A DNA stretch of 64,000 bases, from the NCBI GenBank assembly GCA_900095095.1, contig FMBT01000436.1, positions 40,387-104,386 of the forward strand, read 5' to 3'. The notes beneath the pieces are model-generated. The model searched no databases, was not told where the DNA came from, and worked only from the letters and a program-made list of their open reading frames with translations. The position numbers and the translations under genes are program-made. This document shows, one piece after another, positions 1-11,800 of this stretch. Position 1 is the first letter of the stretch. Each line of letters starts with the position of its first letter. This stretch comes from Fragilariopsis cylindrus CCMP1102. Its lineage: Eukaryota; Bacillariophyta; Bacillariophyceae; Bacillariales; Bacillariaceae.

Positions 1-830
1 CGTCGTCGTCGTCGTCGTCGTCATCTACAATCACTGTAATAGCTCTCGAGTTTACCAACCAAGTAGCAAATCGTAGTTCATTGAGATGTACCGTTTTCTC
101 GTTCTGACTCGCCAATTCTTCCACGTTTTGTTTCTTACTGAGTGCCCGTTGAATTATTGGGGGCAATTCGAGTGAAGCGATTTGCTCCATTGTCCACGAT
201 GTAATATCGTTACTACCATTATTATACGTCGGAAGTATTTCAAGGTATGGTTTCCAGTTATTATCATCGTCGTCGTCGTCCTGGGATTCGGTATCACGAA
301 GTCGTCGCTGCCACATCAAGAACCTAAATCCTCGTTCGGCATCCGATAATTCTTCTGCCATTTTTTCTTTATTCTTCCCATCTTCCTCTTCTTTTTCAAC
401 GATCCAGGCTGATTGAAAGGGAATGGCGAATATGTAATCACCTTCGGCAACATCCTTGGTAACATAAAGACCCCGGTGACCAGTCTGCTCATTGACAAGA
501 ATTTTTACGGCATCTTCTTCACCCTGGCATCCTCGTTGATGATACATCCAGTCTAGGAATATTTTGGATGTGGGATCATCTGTGAGTTGAATGTTGGCAT
601 TATTCTACATTTTTCGTTTCTTCGTGCGTTCCATCAGTAATGGACGACAAAAAAGAGCTGCGGAACTGAATTATTTGTTGACGTTCGATTACAAAAGCCA
701 TTACTTGTACGAATAGTGGCGAAAGCCAGAAGAAAGAAATCACAAACATTCTAAGAATGTTGCGGAAAGAAATACCATCATACCGCATGGATAATACCTC
801 AAATTTCATAGGAATAGAGGAAGAAGACAT
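1..830 (-). CDS. SET-domain protein lysine methyltransferase, N-terminal part (cut by window edge)
   Basis: The protein reads leftward off the window. After a hydrophobic N-terminal segment (FVISFFWLSPLFVQVMAFV) the sequence continues with TGHRGLYVTKDVAEGDYIFAIP, typical of the start of a SET domain (the S-adenosylmethionine-dependent lysine methyltransferase fold of the Rubisco LSMT/SETD3/SETD6 type), and later with RFATWLVNSRAI, a usual SETD-type segment, before an Asp tract coded by the GTC/GTT repeat at positions 1-21. The catalytic NH-Y region lies outside. The start at 830 is an ATG, but the reading frame must change near 600, where the N-terminal segment meets a stop; this may be assembly indels or a missed intron, so the hydrophobic leader is less certain than the SET part. 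The substrate cannot be told. Confidence 0.68.
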
Positions 831-1274
831 TATATGTCACCATGTTCAAATGATGCACATGTGGTATTATGTTTGAGTTGAGCTATTGAGTTGTACAGTA
901 GTTCATGTTTTGTTTTTGGTTGTGTTTGCTAATATCCACCACATTACAATCCACGTTTGAGAATGTTTTTTTTTCGGCTCAATAATATCCAGTACCTTTG
1001 TAGTATTTTGTTTAGTATACTGTACCGTACAGTATTATTCCCATGATGATTGAATGAATCTGAGTTTGAAGCCACTTATAATAAGCTGTCACTAGTCTAG
1101 CCATGTGAGCTAGACACAGAGGGTAGATGTATTTGGAACGAGATCAATAGTAAATTACTAGGTGAAAGTGTGAAAGGTTAAGAGAAAATCAGACTCAACA
1201 GTGCTAGCTACAAGAAGTGTATGGTTTTCCAAAACTTCCCTAGCCGGCTATTTTCGCCATTATTGCTTCAATCA
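831..1274. other. Intergenic, no gene seen
   Basis: AT-rich spacer between the 3' end of the 2OG oxygenase gene and the 5' end of the SET gene, both on the minus strand. It should hold the SET-gene promoter. No RNA gene, clear motif or repeat was seen. Confidence 0.5.
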
Positions 1275-2530
1275 TTAGAATTCCTGTGGTGTTTCGCCGG
1301 TGGGAAGTGGAGGCCATTTCAAATTAAGTTTCGCTCCGGATGATCCACCAGAACCCGTCCTTTCCCGGGCTTGCTTCCTCCAAGACGATCCAAATCCCAA
1401 TACCGACGCCCTGCTACGCCACATTTCGGCTTCATCTTCTCTACCCGGACGACGCGTGTAACGATTTGGCAAACAAACCTTCGGCAATCCACTCGCTTCA
1501 AACCACTCGGCTGCCAAATCGGGATCACGTCGTCCATCCGTTTGACCATAGCCATATAAATGAGATATTCCTAAGTTGAACATCGCAAACACGTGACCAC
1601 CCCTGGCAGCCTCTTCCAAGTGTACTATAGCTTCCAGTACTAAGGGCGACACCAATGCTTCTTGAGCTGCTTGCTTGCGAGCGGCAGGGTCGGAATGTCC
1701 CATGATTTTCATGGAGGTTTTAGCTAATAACACATTGGCCAAGCCGTAAAATCCATCCGGTTCATTGGACGATTCGATCGCTTCGGTAAACAAATACTGG
1801 GCCTTATCCATATCAAATGGCAGATGCGACTATTTTCAAGACGTAAAAGGCATGAGAAATGTCGTGAGAAGGGAATGATAAAATCGCACACATACACACA
1901 TATGTATATATAGTCTATATATATATAACCACTCACAGGTAGAATTTTTAGATATGCATAAGCCAGTTTGACGGATGCTTGAGCGTGACCTTTATATGCA
2001 AAAAAGACGAGGAAGATGTAATTAGATTGATCAGTGCTATACTAGCTTTATACAACTATACTGTATTTTACTTTTTTTTGCAAACAAAAATCTCATCGAA
2101 CGTCATACGATACGCTACGATACAATATGGTATAATATGATGAATTAAAAACTTTCTTACCTGCATCACTAGCCTTTTGATTCCATAGTACAACATCCTC
2201 AGTGGATCTTTCATAGGTGGCCCGTAGATACATACAGGTTGGATTGCCATCTTCTGAACATTGGTGATACCAATCAGGTTCGTGGTCTTCACACGTATCA
2301 GAATCCCTAAACCACATAATCCAACTCCAACGTTCTGCAGGACCACCGTCATCTCGTTGATCAAAAACATGAACCCCGTGATGGAGATCTTGATGATGTA
2401 AGAATGTGTGCGTTCGAAAGGAAAAAAGAATAACGGAATCAATCAGAGACAAAGGGCACCATTTAAATTCAAAAAAACTCGGAAGACACAATATACAATA
2501 GTCAATGTATGCAAATATATATATAATATA

Positions 2531-2561
<31 letters not shown>

Positions 2562-3492
2562 GATATATGATATATGGCAACTTCCAACTTCCAACTCACC
2601 TCCTTGATGAGCCACAGCGTCGCCACGATTAAGTTGAACGTAGTTTCGGTCACTATTTTTCGTTGAAACGAATAATCCACCTGTATACTCGTTCCCGTAA
2701 TCACTAAGACTAACGACGACCGTAATATAAGAATGTTTATCGTGATGCGGTGCGTGACTTTGACGTTCACCTGCACGATAACGACGAATTAGAGAATAAC
2801 ATGCCGTACAACTCCTTCCTTTCCCTTGTCACATTTCTCTTTACCATACCATTTGTGTAAAAACGATGTAATCTTTTCTGTGTATGGATCCGTCAGTGCA
2901 CGCAATTTCGCTCTTAGTTCTCGTCGTTCTTCCATATCTTCTCGATAAAATCCTCCTCCTTTGCTTGGTTGATTAGCTCGTAATGAATCATTATCGATAA
3001 ATATTTCTTGACTAGTCATACCATCGACTGAATCGGGATCTTTATCTAATTCGAGTGTTGTTGGCCATTCGCTATTGTCGCGTCTTCGTTACCACGTAAC
3101 AGAGTTAATATTTCAGCCACCACCGAACGGGGAACGATACTAGGAAGCACAGCTAAGTCCGAGGAGATTGACGAGTTGGCATTATTTTGTCCCATTTGTC
3201 GAATTGATCCTGGCATGACATCCACCTTTATTTCAGATTTTGTTTCAGTTTTTGTTTGTGGATCTGAAAATGAAATTGTTACGGTAGTATTGTATTCATT
3301 GAATATCTTAGGTTGCGGTAGGTCGGTTGGTCTTGTCAATCGCTGCTTCGCCGAACACGACGTTGACGTTGATGCTGACGATGTGCACTGATTTGTATCT
3401 TGATCAATAGCCTCGATGTCGGCATTCAAGGTGGAGGCATATTGGAAAAATATGAGAACGAATTGTATATAAGATTTGGTAGAGAAATACAT
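1275..3492 (-). CDS. Secreted 2OG-Fe(II) oxygenase fused to Sel1-like repeats
   Basis: Four exons on the minus strand: 3492-2600, 2388-2161, 1989-1937 and 1829-1275, with GT-AG introns of 211, 171 and 107 nt; the first holds a TA microsatellite. The N-terminus (about 24 residues, MYFSTKSYIQFVLIFFQYAS) looks like a signal peptide. The oxygenase core has the HxD iron ligands in SHAPHHDKHSYITVVVSL, then GGLFVSTKNS, and after the splice the distal His in DLHHGVHV and the 2-oxoglutarate-side Arg in ERWSWIMWF. The C-terminal half has Sel1/TPR-like helices (FAMFNLGISHLYGYG). This resembles prolyl-4-hydroxylase-like enzymes of the secretory pathway, but the substrate is unknown. Two breaks near 3070 and 2810 each need one extra base; with them the exons add to 1731 nt, an exact 577 codons. 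Confidence 0.82.
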
Positions 3493-3936
3493 CTTATTAC
3501 AACAGATATGCAGAATGCTTATTCAACAGTCGATGAGTTAGTCTATCATACACACTGTTGTTTATTGTATGTACAGTATGATGTGCTGTCTACAGGAGAT
3601 ATTATCGCTTAGTAGACCTTCCAGTATTCAATAGTAAGATTGTTACTTCAATCTTTTCATAATATATAATATTATTAAATTATTATTGACACACGCAATT
3701 AATATTTTTGTTTAATCCCTACTGTACAGGATTTCGGCGATCGGAGGATTAGAGAAAATAGGTTATTTCGTTCCATTTTCTGATAACCGGACGGATGGCC
3801 GCAAGACGCAGCAATACAAAAAAAAGTTTTTTTTTCCATTAACTTACATAATAAATAAATTTTTATTAGAAGTAACAAGATGGATACGACGATTAGCTAA
3901 TAGGCGCCTACTTATAGCTATATCTTCTTTTGACTA
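3493..3936. promoter_or_regulatory. Shared upstream region of two divergent genes
   Basis: A 444-bp spacer between the start codons of the 2OG oxygenase gene (minus strand) and the kinase-like gene (plus strand). It must hold both promoters if these starts are right. It is AT-rich with A/T runs near 3815-3870; no recognised motif could be assigned. Confidence 0.4.
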
Positions 3937-6216
3937 ATGAAATCCGAATCATGTTCTCTTCGTCACACTGATACTGTTGCTATTCGTGATGATCTGCATC
4001 CACCACAACACATTGTTGAAGAGATACTTGATCGGCTAAATAAATCCATAATTTTTTTAAATGATGATGATGATGATGGCAGCGGCGATGGCGATGGCGA
4101 CGATGGTGACAATGACGACCAAGAAAATTCAGTCATATCAAAAATTAATAAGAATAAGAATGTTACCGGTAGTTTTTACTGGCTAGATGATGTTCAAGAA
4201 GCTAAATCCGCACAGCAAGAAGTTTACATTCTACGATTTGGTTGCAGTATCAATCATAATACTCTCCAACGACAACGACGACGACGAAGGCATCTATCAT
4301 TATCTCAACAATTACAAAAAGAAGAAGATAACGACAATAATAATGACGAAGAATGGATCGAATCGATGATATTGGGACAGAATCGTTTAATTCTTCGTAT
4401 TTGGAAGGGTGGAGCGCGATGGTGGAATTTGAATCGGAATGAAAATCCATATAAGCTATTTTTGGCAGAAATTATGGGTTATCAAATTGCACGTAATTCA
4501 TTTGATGAACATCATAGAAAGACAAGAAAAGCAGCTTTAATGGGAAGAAATAAATACCTCAACATCAACAACAATAGCAACAATGAGACAAATACAAATA
4601 ATTATAAAGGAGGCATCAGAGAGAAGAATGATAATGACAATAATAACAACAATAGTAACAATAACAACGACCATAATGACTGTGAAAACGAGCACCAGAA
4701 TCCGAATCGTACCGGTATGCGGAAACACAATAACAACTCTGTACCGATATCAAATTCAAATTCAAGAAATTCGTCAAATTTGCACCTACCTAAGATTCCT
4801 CGGGTCTTGTATTTTCGTTCTTCCTATACTACCACGAGACCATCAGAGCAGCAGAAGAGAGCAACACTAGAAGATCCATCACCGTTATGCTGGGCCGTTT
4901 TGGAATACGTTGGTCCCGATGACGATGGTGTTTTGCCCTTGCCGACATCGACGACTATTCCGACGAAAACGATGACAACTGATATAATGATAGACGAAGA
5001 TAAGGACACCAACGACGTCGAAGAAGTACACGACGTCGAAGTTGATGAGTCGTATTTGAATAGTATGACTAAAATTCGAACAGAATTTGGATTTGATGAA
5101 CCACATCCACGATGGGGGCGAGTTCCCGTTGATCAAGCTTTACAATACGCTAGGACTATAATACAAGAAGTACTTATACCACTCCATTGCTATTCGTCTC
5201 GAGTTGGAAATGGAATACTTGTAGAAGGAGAAGGACAACGACGACGACGACAACAACAACAAATTTCATTATTTCATCAAGATGATAAAAATTTCAATAT
5301 CAATGATGACGTTGGTGTCGCTCAAACTTACTCAAGTATGGTACGTGTCTATCGTCAAGTTTGGAAGGAGGTAACATTGAACCAGCAACAAAAGCAAAAG
5401 CAAAATCAACGAGAATTGAAAGAACAAGGACATTGCTGTGAAGCAGATCTTCGTATCAAAGAATGTATCAAACGACTTGAACGAGGTTTGCAGGTACTCG
5501 AAGAGACAATTAATAGCAATGACAAGACGATTATCCCACAGCTAGATCCGGTTTTGGTTCATTTGGATTTGCAACCACAAAATATTATATTTGGTAAGAA
5601 GAATCCTTTATTTTTTCCATCGCCATCGATTGTGAAAGCGACGGCCGTCGATTACCACAATTCTCCTGATTATTCAGGAGAAACAGAAGAAGAAAACCAC
5701 TTGAACGACGACGAACCAACTGTATTTTCTGTCCTGGATTGGGAAGATGCGGCTTGGGCTGATCCTCGCTTCGATTTGATACTATTGTGTAGGAAGGTAT
5801 GCGCAAATCGTGATCAAGCGAATGCACTTTGGTTTGACTACGCGAATGCGTTGCTGAGCTTCGAAGAAGAAAGAATGAAGACCGATGATGATAATGATGA
5901 TGATGATAATAATAACAATTATAATAGTGATGATGACAACAACAAGAAAAACGAGAAACAAAACGATGAAGAAGTCTATACCAATACTACTAATACTTCG
6001 ATGGGATGTCCCACATTGTCGGAATCTTCGAGGCAGAAGAACTTAATTGGGCCCATCGAACCGTGGCTACAATTAGAAACTGTCCACAGCATAACAACGA
6101 TGCTGTTGCAGTCTACAGATCTATTCAATTTTGGTCGAAATCCGTGGGAAACAAAAAAGGACTTGTGGGGTAAACTCCAACGAGAATTCACTCGATTAGA
6201 CAATTTACTAACTTAG
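3937..6216 (+). CDS. APH/choline-kinase-like phosphotransferase with low-complexity inserts
   Basis: One intact exon of 759 residues. It has the hallmarks of the aminoglycoside phosphotransferase/choline kinase superfamily: a nucleotide-lobe segment ILRIWKGGARWWNL (about residue 150), a catalytic loop VHLDLQPQNIIFG (about 540), and the metal-binding VLDWEDAAWADPRFDL (about 600), which normally follows the catalytic loop by 20-60 residues. The core is spread out by Asn/Asp-rich inserts at about residues 45-65, 200-265 and 650-680, so the protein is roughly twice the family's usual size. The substrate cannot be inferred; in eukaryotes the fold phosphorylates choline, ethanolamine, sugars or other small hydroxylated molecules. 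No targeting peptide is evident, so cytosolic location is likely. It is divergent from the oxygenase gene and converges on the SLC4 gene, 73 bp away. Confidence 0.75.
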   Translation: MKSESCSLRHTDTVAIRDDLHPPQHIVEEILDRLNKSIIFLNDDDDDGSGDGDGDDGDNDDQENSVISKINKNKNVTGSFYWLDDVQEAKSAQQEVYILRFGCSINHNTLQRQRRRRRHLSLSQQLQKEEDNDNNNDEEWIESMILGQNRLILRIWKGGARWWNLNRNENPYKLFLAEIMGYQIARNSFDEHHRKTRKAALMGRNKYLNINNNSNNETNTNNYKGGIREKNDNDNNNNNSNNNNDHNDCENEHQNPNRTGMRKHNNNSVPISNSNSRNSSNLHLPKIPRVLYFRSSYTTTRPSEQQKRATLEDPSPLCWAVLEYVGPDDDGVLPLPTSTTIPTKTMTTDIMIDEDKDTNDVEEVHDVEVDESYLNSMTKIRTEFGFDEPHPRWGRVPVDQALQYARTIIQEVLIPLHCYSSRVGNGILVEGEGQRRRRQQQQISLFHQDDKNFNINDDVGVAQTYSSMVRVYRQVWKEVTLNQQQKQKQNQRELKEQGHCCEADLRIKECIKRLERGLQVLEETINSNDKTIIPQLDPVLVHLDLQPQNIIFGKKNPLFFPSPSIVKATAVDYHNSPDYSGETEEENHLNDDEPTVFSVLDWEDAAWADPRFDLILLCRKVCANRDQANALWFDYANALLSFEEERMKTDDDNDDDDNNNNYNSDDDNNKKNEKQNDEEVYTNTTNTSMGCPTLSESSRQKNLIGPIEPWLQLETVHSITTMLLQSTDLFNFGRNPWETKKDLWGKLQREFTRLDNLLT

Positions 6217-6289
6217 TATGATAAAATCAAGAAGATATTAAGCACAAAAATAAATTTACTCAAAGCTGTAGCATAGATATGTGTAATGA

Positions 6290-8107
6290 TTAGTCATCCA
6301 ACATTTTCATATCGTCTTCCGTGACGATTCGTGTTTTTATCAGTCCCCATCGTGCTAATGGCAAAAGCGCAATAAGAACAGGTGATATCACACCAATCCT
6401 AGAATTGGTCACCTTCATCATAGTCCATACACACATCATTTGAGCTATAGTGAAAATCGTTAGCTTAGATCGTTTTACGGTTTGGAATTTATCTTCAACG
6501 ACGACGTCTTTGAAGAGACCACGAATCCTATCCCAAAATTCGAGTCCCTGTAAAGACGTGAATCCAAGATACAAGAAGATTCCAGACAAAGCAGCCTTCG
6601 GTACCTTCGCTAGCAAATTTCTTGGAGCGGTAGCAACTGCACATAATCCTATCAAGGCATGAATGGAAAACCCCGTGACTCGGTTTTCGATAGTACCCTT
6701 GACATCTCCTGAGGTTTCGTCTATTTCGACCAGAGCTCGGACATGGGCTGCACTTCTTGTTGGGGCACCTACCATGAACGGAAGTCCAAATACGGAAGAA
6801 ATTGCTGTGAGTCCTGCCAGCACCAACATGTCGCCGTGCATACCATCTAAAACTGACGTTCTTTTACCCTTTGTCTGCTTAAATCGGGGATGATTGACCA
6901 GACGAGCTGTTATGTTCTGATCTAAATAAAGTAGTATGGCTGCTGCAATTCCCGCTGGAATAGCTGCCAACCACAATTTCGAATTCACCGTCGTCATCAC
7001 CGTCGGGATTAAGGACCATGAACGACCTGTCGAAGTAACGAATTGAGAGGGAAGCTGTAAAGCTGGCAAAGCACCAAATGAACCCCATCTGATCCGGGCA
7101 GCACGTGCAATAAGAGTTCCCACAACTACCCCAATAGCTGGAGCAAAGTTCGCGAGATTTTTTCGAAGCGATGAGGTTAAATAATGTGTCTTTGGTAGAT
7201 TTTTTAGCGTCAAAGCTGTCCCAAAAGTCGTAAGACACGTGACAAGTGTAAGCAAAGCTGTTGTCGTCATCGTTGACGAGCGGAATGTTGCGCTTACATC
7301 TCCAACAGCCTGAGCAAGAAACAAAACTGAGACTAATACACTAAATATCTCATCAGTCCAACGTGTTAAATTGAAAACAAAATTCGACGCCGAAGTAACC
7401 GCAAAGAGTGCTAAGCACAATGATGCGACCGATCCAGTTGCTGCATATAATGTTAAGAACGGTACTTGCAAGGACGATGATATTGCAAATATAGCGGCAA
7501 TAAAGGATACGACTGGACCCTGCGGCCCTACCAATTGCACGGGTTGTGCTGAAAACATCGCGTACAACATTCCACTCAAGCTTGTAGATGCTACCATCTC
7601 TATAACTCCCATTTGATTCCCTGTTAATGCACCTAATACGCTACCGAGTCCAAGAAGTTGGGGAGAGTATTTGTTGTGAGGCCAATAATCGTGGAAAGAA
7701 AACATCTGATTATTTTATAGAGGACAGCATTTGTTCCATATGTTATATAGCGAAGTCAATGAAACATACCTTCCAAAGCCAACAGCCGGCGCCAAGCATG
7801 CAAAGAATAGAAATAAGACTGTTGCTAACGATTGTGTGTTGATACCATCTACGATGTCCGATCTGTACTGTGGGAAACGATTTCCGAAATCGCGTTTTAC
7901 ACCTTCAAGGAATGGTTCCAACGATGACGACGATGACGAAGACGACGTTGAGTCGGTCGTTTCAGTGGCTACATCGAGTATGTTTTCGTCATCACGGTCG
8001 TTGGTGATAGCGGTGCGAAACGATTCGGTTTTTGTATCGATGCAGCTATTGGCGATACGAATGCGCTCGTCGTAATTTTTGGTGTCGAGCAGAAGCATAC
8101 AATGCAT
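6290..8107 (-). CDS. SLC4: SLC4-family bicarbonate transporter
   Basis: Two exons, 8107-7770 and 7640-6290, with a 129-nt GT-AG intron. The exons join in frame to give 562 residues and rebuild the conserved junction AVGFG-SVLGALTGNQMG. Family signatures are FLEGVKRDF and FPQYRSDIVDG before the first membrane span, ATVLFLFFACLAPAVGFG (span 1), GNQMGVIEM, and QLVGPQGPVVSF; they match anion exchangers and Na-coupled bicarbonate carriers. About 10-12 hydrophobic spans follow. The short N-terminus (about 75 residues, Ser-rich) lacks the large cytoplasmic domain of animal SLC4 proteins, as in diatom SLC4s, which supply bicarbonate for photosynthesis at the plasma membrane. The exact location and ion coupling are inferred. 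An ATG at 7705 lies inside the intron and is not the start. Confidence 0.93.
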
Positions 8108-8827
8108 AGTAGGAATATGGTGGTTGTGATGCTCTTCGTCATCATGATGTCGTTCCTTTTATGTCTGCTGTTGTATCCTAATATTTTAAAGCAACCATCT
8201 CGTAGACCTAATAATCACTTGTACAACCGATATTAATTAATCTACTACAATGTTGCGCCTAAATGTAGATAGTAGATAGAAGTAGCTGGATTTTAAGTTA
8301 CGATATGATAAGTCACATCTCTTCGAAGCAATTTTCGCGATTTTCGCGTTTGATTTTGTATCCTTGTTGTACACGTTAGATCGGATGAATCGAATGAATC
8401 GAATGAATGAATCATTAATTGCGCGCTCTGATTGGCTGAAATAATGCAATCATTTTGAAAAGAAAAAAACTTATTATTAATAATACAATACAATAACAAT
8501 CATCATCGATGTAGTAGAAGTAGACATAAGTACAATTTTAATAGTACAAGTTTACTGTATGATTCATTGATACACTCTATGATATCCATAGTTTTTGGTC
8601 ACAGATAATATGCATCCGGGTCTGCAATGAATAATTGGAATTTCACGTCAAGTACTGGAGTAGTATGATGTCAAAGCAGTAGAATTGCAAAGAATAGATA
8701 GAAAATAGATTATATTTGTATGATTTGAAAACCCTGTCATATTACAGATATTCTTACAACTATTGTGATTTTTCGTTAATCTACTGAAACCAATATTACC
8801 GAACTATATATACTTCAAAACATACCA
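8108..8827. other. Intergenic: upstream of SLC4, downstream of the EDRF1-like gene
   Basis: A 720-bp spacer that should hold the SLC4 promoter and the terminator of the EDRF1-like gene. A short tandem run of a GAATGAATC-like unit lies at about 8382-8412. No coding or RNA gene was recognised. Confidence 0.45.
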
Positions 8828-11800
8828 TTATTTTGAAACAATTACTCCATACTTCTTTTTTATAGCACATAAGACTTCATAGAGTGTCAACAGTGCAGCA
8901 GCTTTTGGATTCACGTCTAATTCATCGTCATCTGGAACATTTCGTACCATCTTGGCCGTGAGACCTTCACGATACAAGTCCTTGTAAAGATTTGCATCAA
9001 TCTTCACCAAGCTGCGGAGTAATTTAAAACTCTATCATCTACCGATGTGGCAATTGTCGCCATCTTGTCGTAACAGTCGACAGTGCCTTAGCGAAGTATC
9101 CATGGAAAATGCGTCACATGAGTCAGACAGCAGCCCAAAGCTTTAATCAGTCCCTCTTCTCCAGGGATGGCAGCATAAAGGCTGGCTAAATCCAAACAAA
9201 GTAAACAAAATGTTGGTCCATTGCCCCGAAAATTATTTGAGAAAAAAGTAAATGCTAAACTATAATGCTCAAAGGCCTTGGACAATTTTTTCCGTGTGTT
9301 GCTCTCATTCAGTTGGCAAGTCCACAATTTTGAAAATGTCAGGGCAAGTTGATAGTGCGTAGCCGCGGCTTGATGGTTATTATCAGATTGTTGGTAGATC
9401 TCTAAAGCGCGAGTCATAGGATCCAATATCGATCGTTCTTCACCGGGAGAAAGTCGCATAACTTGGAAGATGACAGGTGCGTTGCCACCGCCCAACAAAG
9501 ACTGTCGACGACGAACGCCAAGTACTAAAAATGTAGAAGCGAGCTGTTCACTGACCATATCCCATGTACGAGGATCCACATCTCGTTGATTAAGATCTTC
9601 GTGTGCCGTCAGAAGCTGGTTGGCAGCCTGTTGAAGGCAATCTTCGGCATGCTTCGAAGAAGATGTAGAATCTCGTTTGGCAAAACAGAATTCGCACGTA
9701 ATTTGTAAGATTGACAGAGATTACACCGTAGTAAGGCTAAGTTCCTCATGTCGTGACATGCTTTAAAAGATTCCAATCCTGAGCGAACCAAAATTCGGCT
9801 GAATCAAGAATGACCTCAGCCGCTAGCTGGGAGACATCATCCTTTTCCTACCCTGGTTGCTGGCCAACAGTGTTCTGAGTGCAGCCAATAGTACCTTTCC
9901 CACTTCTTACATGCGTCGCCTAGGCGTTGTCGTAGCAAGTTGAGTAACACTAACTTATCATCGTGGGTCTTTCTGATCTAATGACGCCACGATAATTGAA
10001 ATGCAGTTATAGCTCGACTGTAGGATACACAAGAAGCACCAATACTTTTCTTCTTTCACGTTGTAATACGCGTTGTTTTGCTAGAATTTCCCTTGCTGCC
10101 GCAATAGCCTCTCAGATTGCTTTCATTCATGTTGAAGGGCGCTACAATGGCTGATAAAGATTGTAAGCTTACATTTCCTTTTGACTTTTCAACCAAGGCA
10201 TCCAACAGTACCATTTTCCAGAATTTTCTGTTATGATCCCCGTCTTCTTTGTCGTATTTTCCTTCCATCGTTTTGTGATGATCAACAAATGCATTCTCAA
10301 CATCACGAAGAATTTGTATAACGTCATCCCCACTAGTATGGCCGCGATCTCTCCACAATTCATCTGAGGCAAATGATCGTGCAAAGTGCCCACAATGTTC
10401 CAGCAGCCAAATTACTGTAGCTGTAGCGATTCTTGCCACTTTTCATCCTCCAGATTGTCACATTTTGAGAAACACAACCGAATTCTTCTCCTTTCTTCAT
10501 TTCTATTTCATAGTAGTCCAATAGATGAGCCGCATCGACAAGCCGACGTGCAGCCGATCTCAAAGCCTGCATCGCGCTGGAGGAATAATAATTTCCCAAA
10601 TGATGCTCTGCTAGACGCAGCGAAATATTAACTAGCTTATAATTCATCCCAAAAAGTTGCATCATCATTGCGGGTGAAAGTTTTGGAATTTGGTCATCCT
10701 TTTCTTCTTGGTTTTTGCTTCTAGAATTCACCTTATGCTGAGCATGTGGTCGTTGTCGACGTCGAGACCTTTTCAATACTGCCTCTTCCTCTAGTTTTAT
10801 TGCTTCCTGGTACAGTCTCCTTTCCTCTAGATCTCTCTCAAAAAGAGAAGAAAGAGTCTTGATTCCGCATACTAGATGATCATGTGCCTTGTTTAAAGCG
10901 TCAATTGTAAGCGTGGCATATGGTTGTCGTTCTTTACAGCGTTTGTTGGTTGAATCAGCGGAAGGTATTGTTGGTGAATATTCAGGTTGTGATAGTCTAG
11001 CAGAGTTGATCGAATTTAGAGATGAATTAGTACTAGTCGTGGTCATGGTTACCACGGGCGGTGAAGGAGACGATGGCAATTCCGAAGAAGAAGATGCATT
11101 TCTCGTGGATGTTGCTGTTGGAGTGGTATTTTTCCATTCGGCGCTTTCTGTTGACGTATTATTATCTACGACTTCCCTGCCCCCAACGACGCTACTCAAA
11201 TAGGTATCTGCCATGTGTTCACGGACCGATGCCACCATCGATTCGTGTGCGTTGCCGTCGACGTCCATCAAGTCTTGTAACAAATCAAGTGTTTGTTGAT
11301 ATAAACTCCGTTGTCGATCTCGAATCGCTCGTTTATGTGATTCCGAAACGGACGAAGCAGAACTTCCAAGTGGCGCAATCTTAAGGCAAATCGAAACGAC
11401 ATCGTAGCAAGCCACCATATCCACTTCCGTTGTCCCTGTGTAGAGATGGACGATATATCATATAGGTGAATGTTGTGCTGCTTTTGTTGCTGATGTTGCT
11501 TGTTACGTCTTCCGTTGTTGCCACTTTGACTACCGTTGTTGTTAGCTTCGGAAAGTGTTTCGTGCCTCAAGAGATATGTTGCGTGATTACGAGTACAGTT
11601 AGTTTTCAGGAAACGCATAAGCGCACTAGCATTCATTCCATGATTTTAGGTGAAAACATATCTTCCGTTTTGATACCATTGCTACTACGACGATGATGAT
11701 TGTTGTTACTGCTATTGTTGGAATGGGAATGAATGATATCAAGTGGAAGAGTTGTATCCAGCGTGGAGGGATGAAGCATCATAGAAGGAATTACCTCCGT

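Noticed and set aside
2789-2830. A 20-nt GT-AG micro-intron in the 2OG oxygenase gene that would mend the frame
   Set aside because: A single missing A mends it as well, a 20-nt intron is below any usual size, and the same one-base fix works at many other sites.
3046-3092. A 47-nt GT-AG intron in the same gene
   Set aside because: It gives a plausible join, but one missing A near 3069 also does, and with one base added here and one near 2810 the whole gene closes in frame. Kept only as an alternative.
7641-7705. ATG at 7705 as the start of the SLC4 protein
   Set aside because: It lies inside the intron. The splice from 7770 to 7640 restores the conserved first membrane span and GNQMG region.
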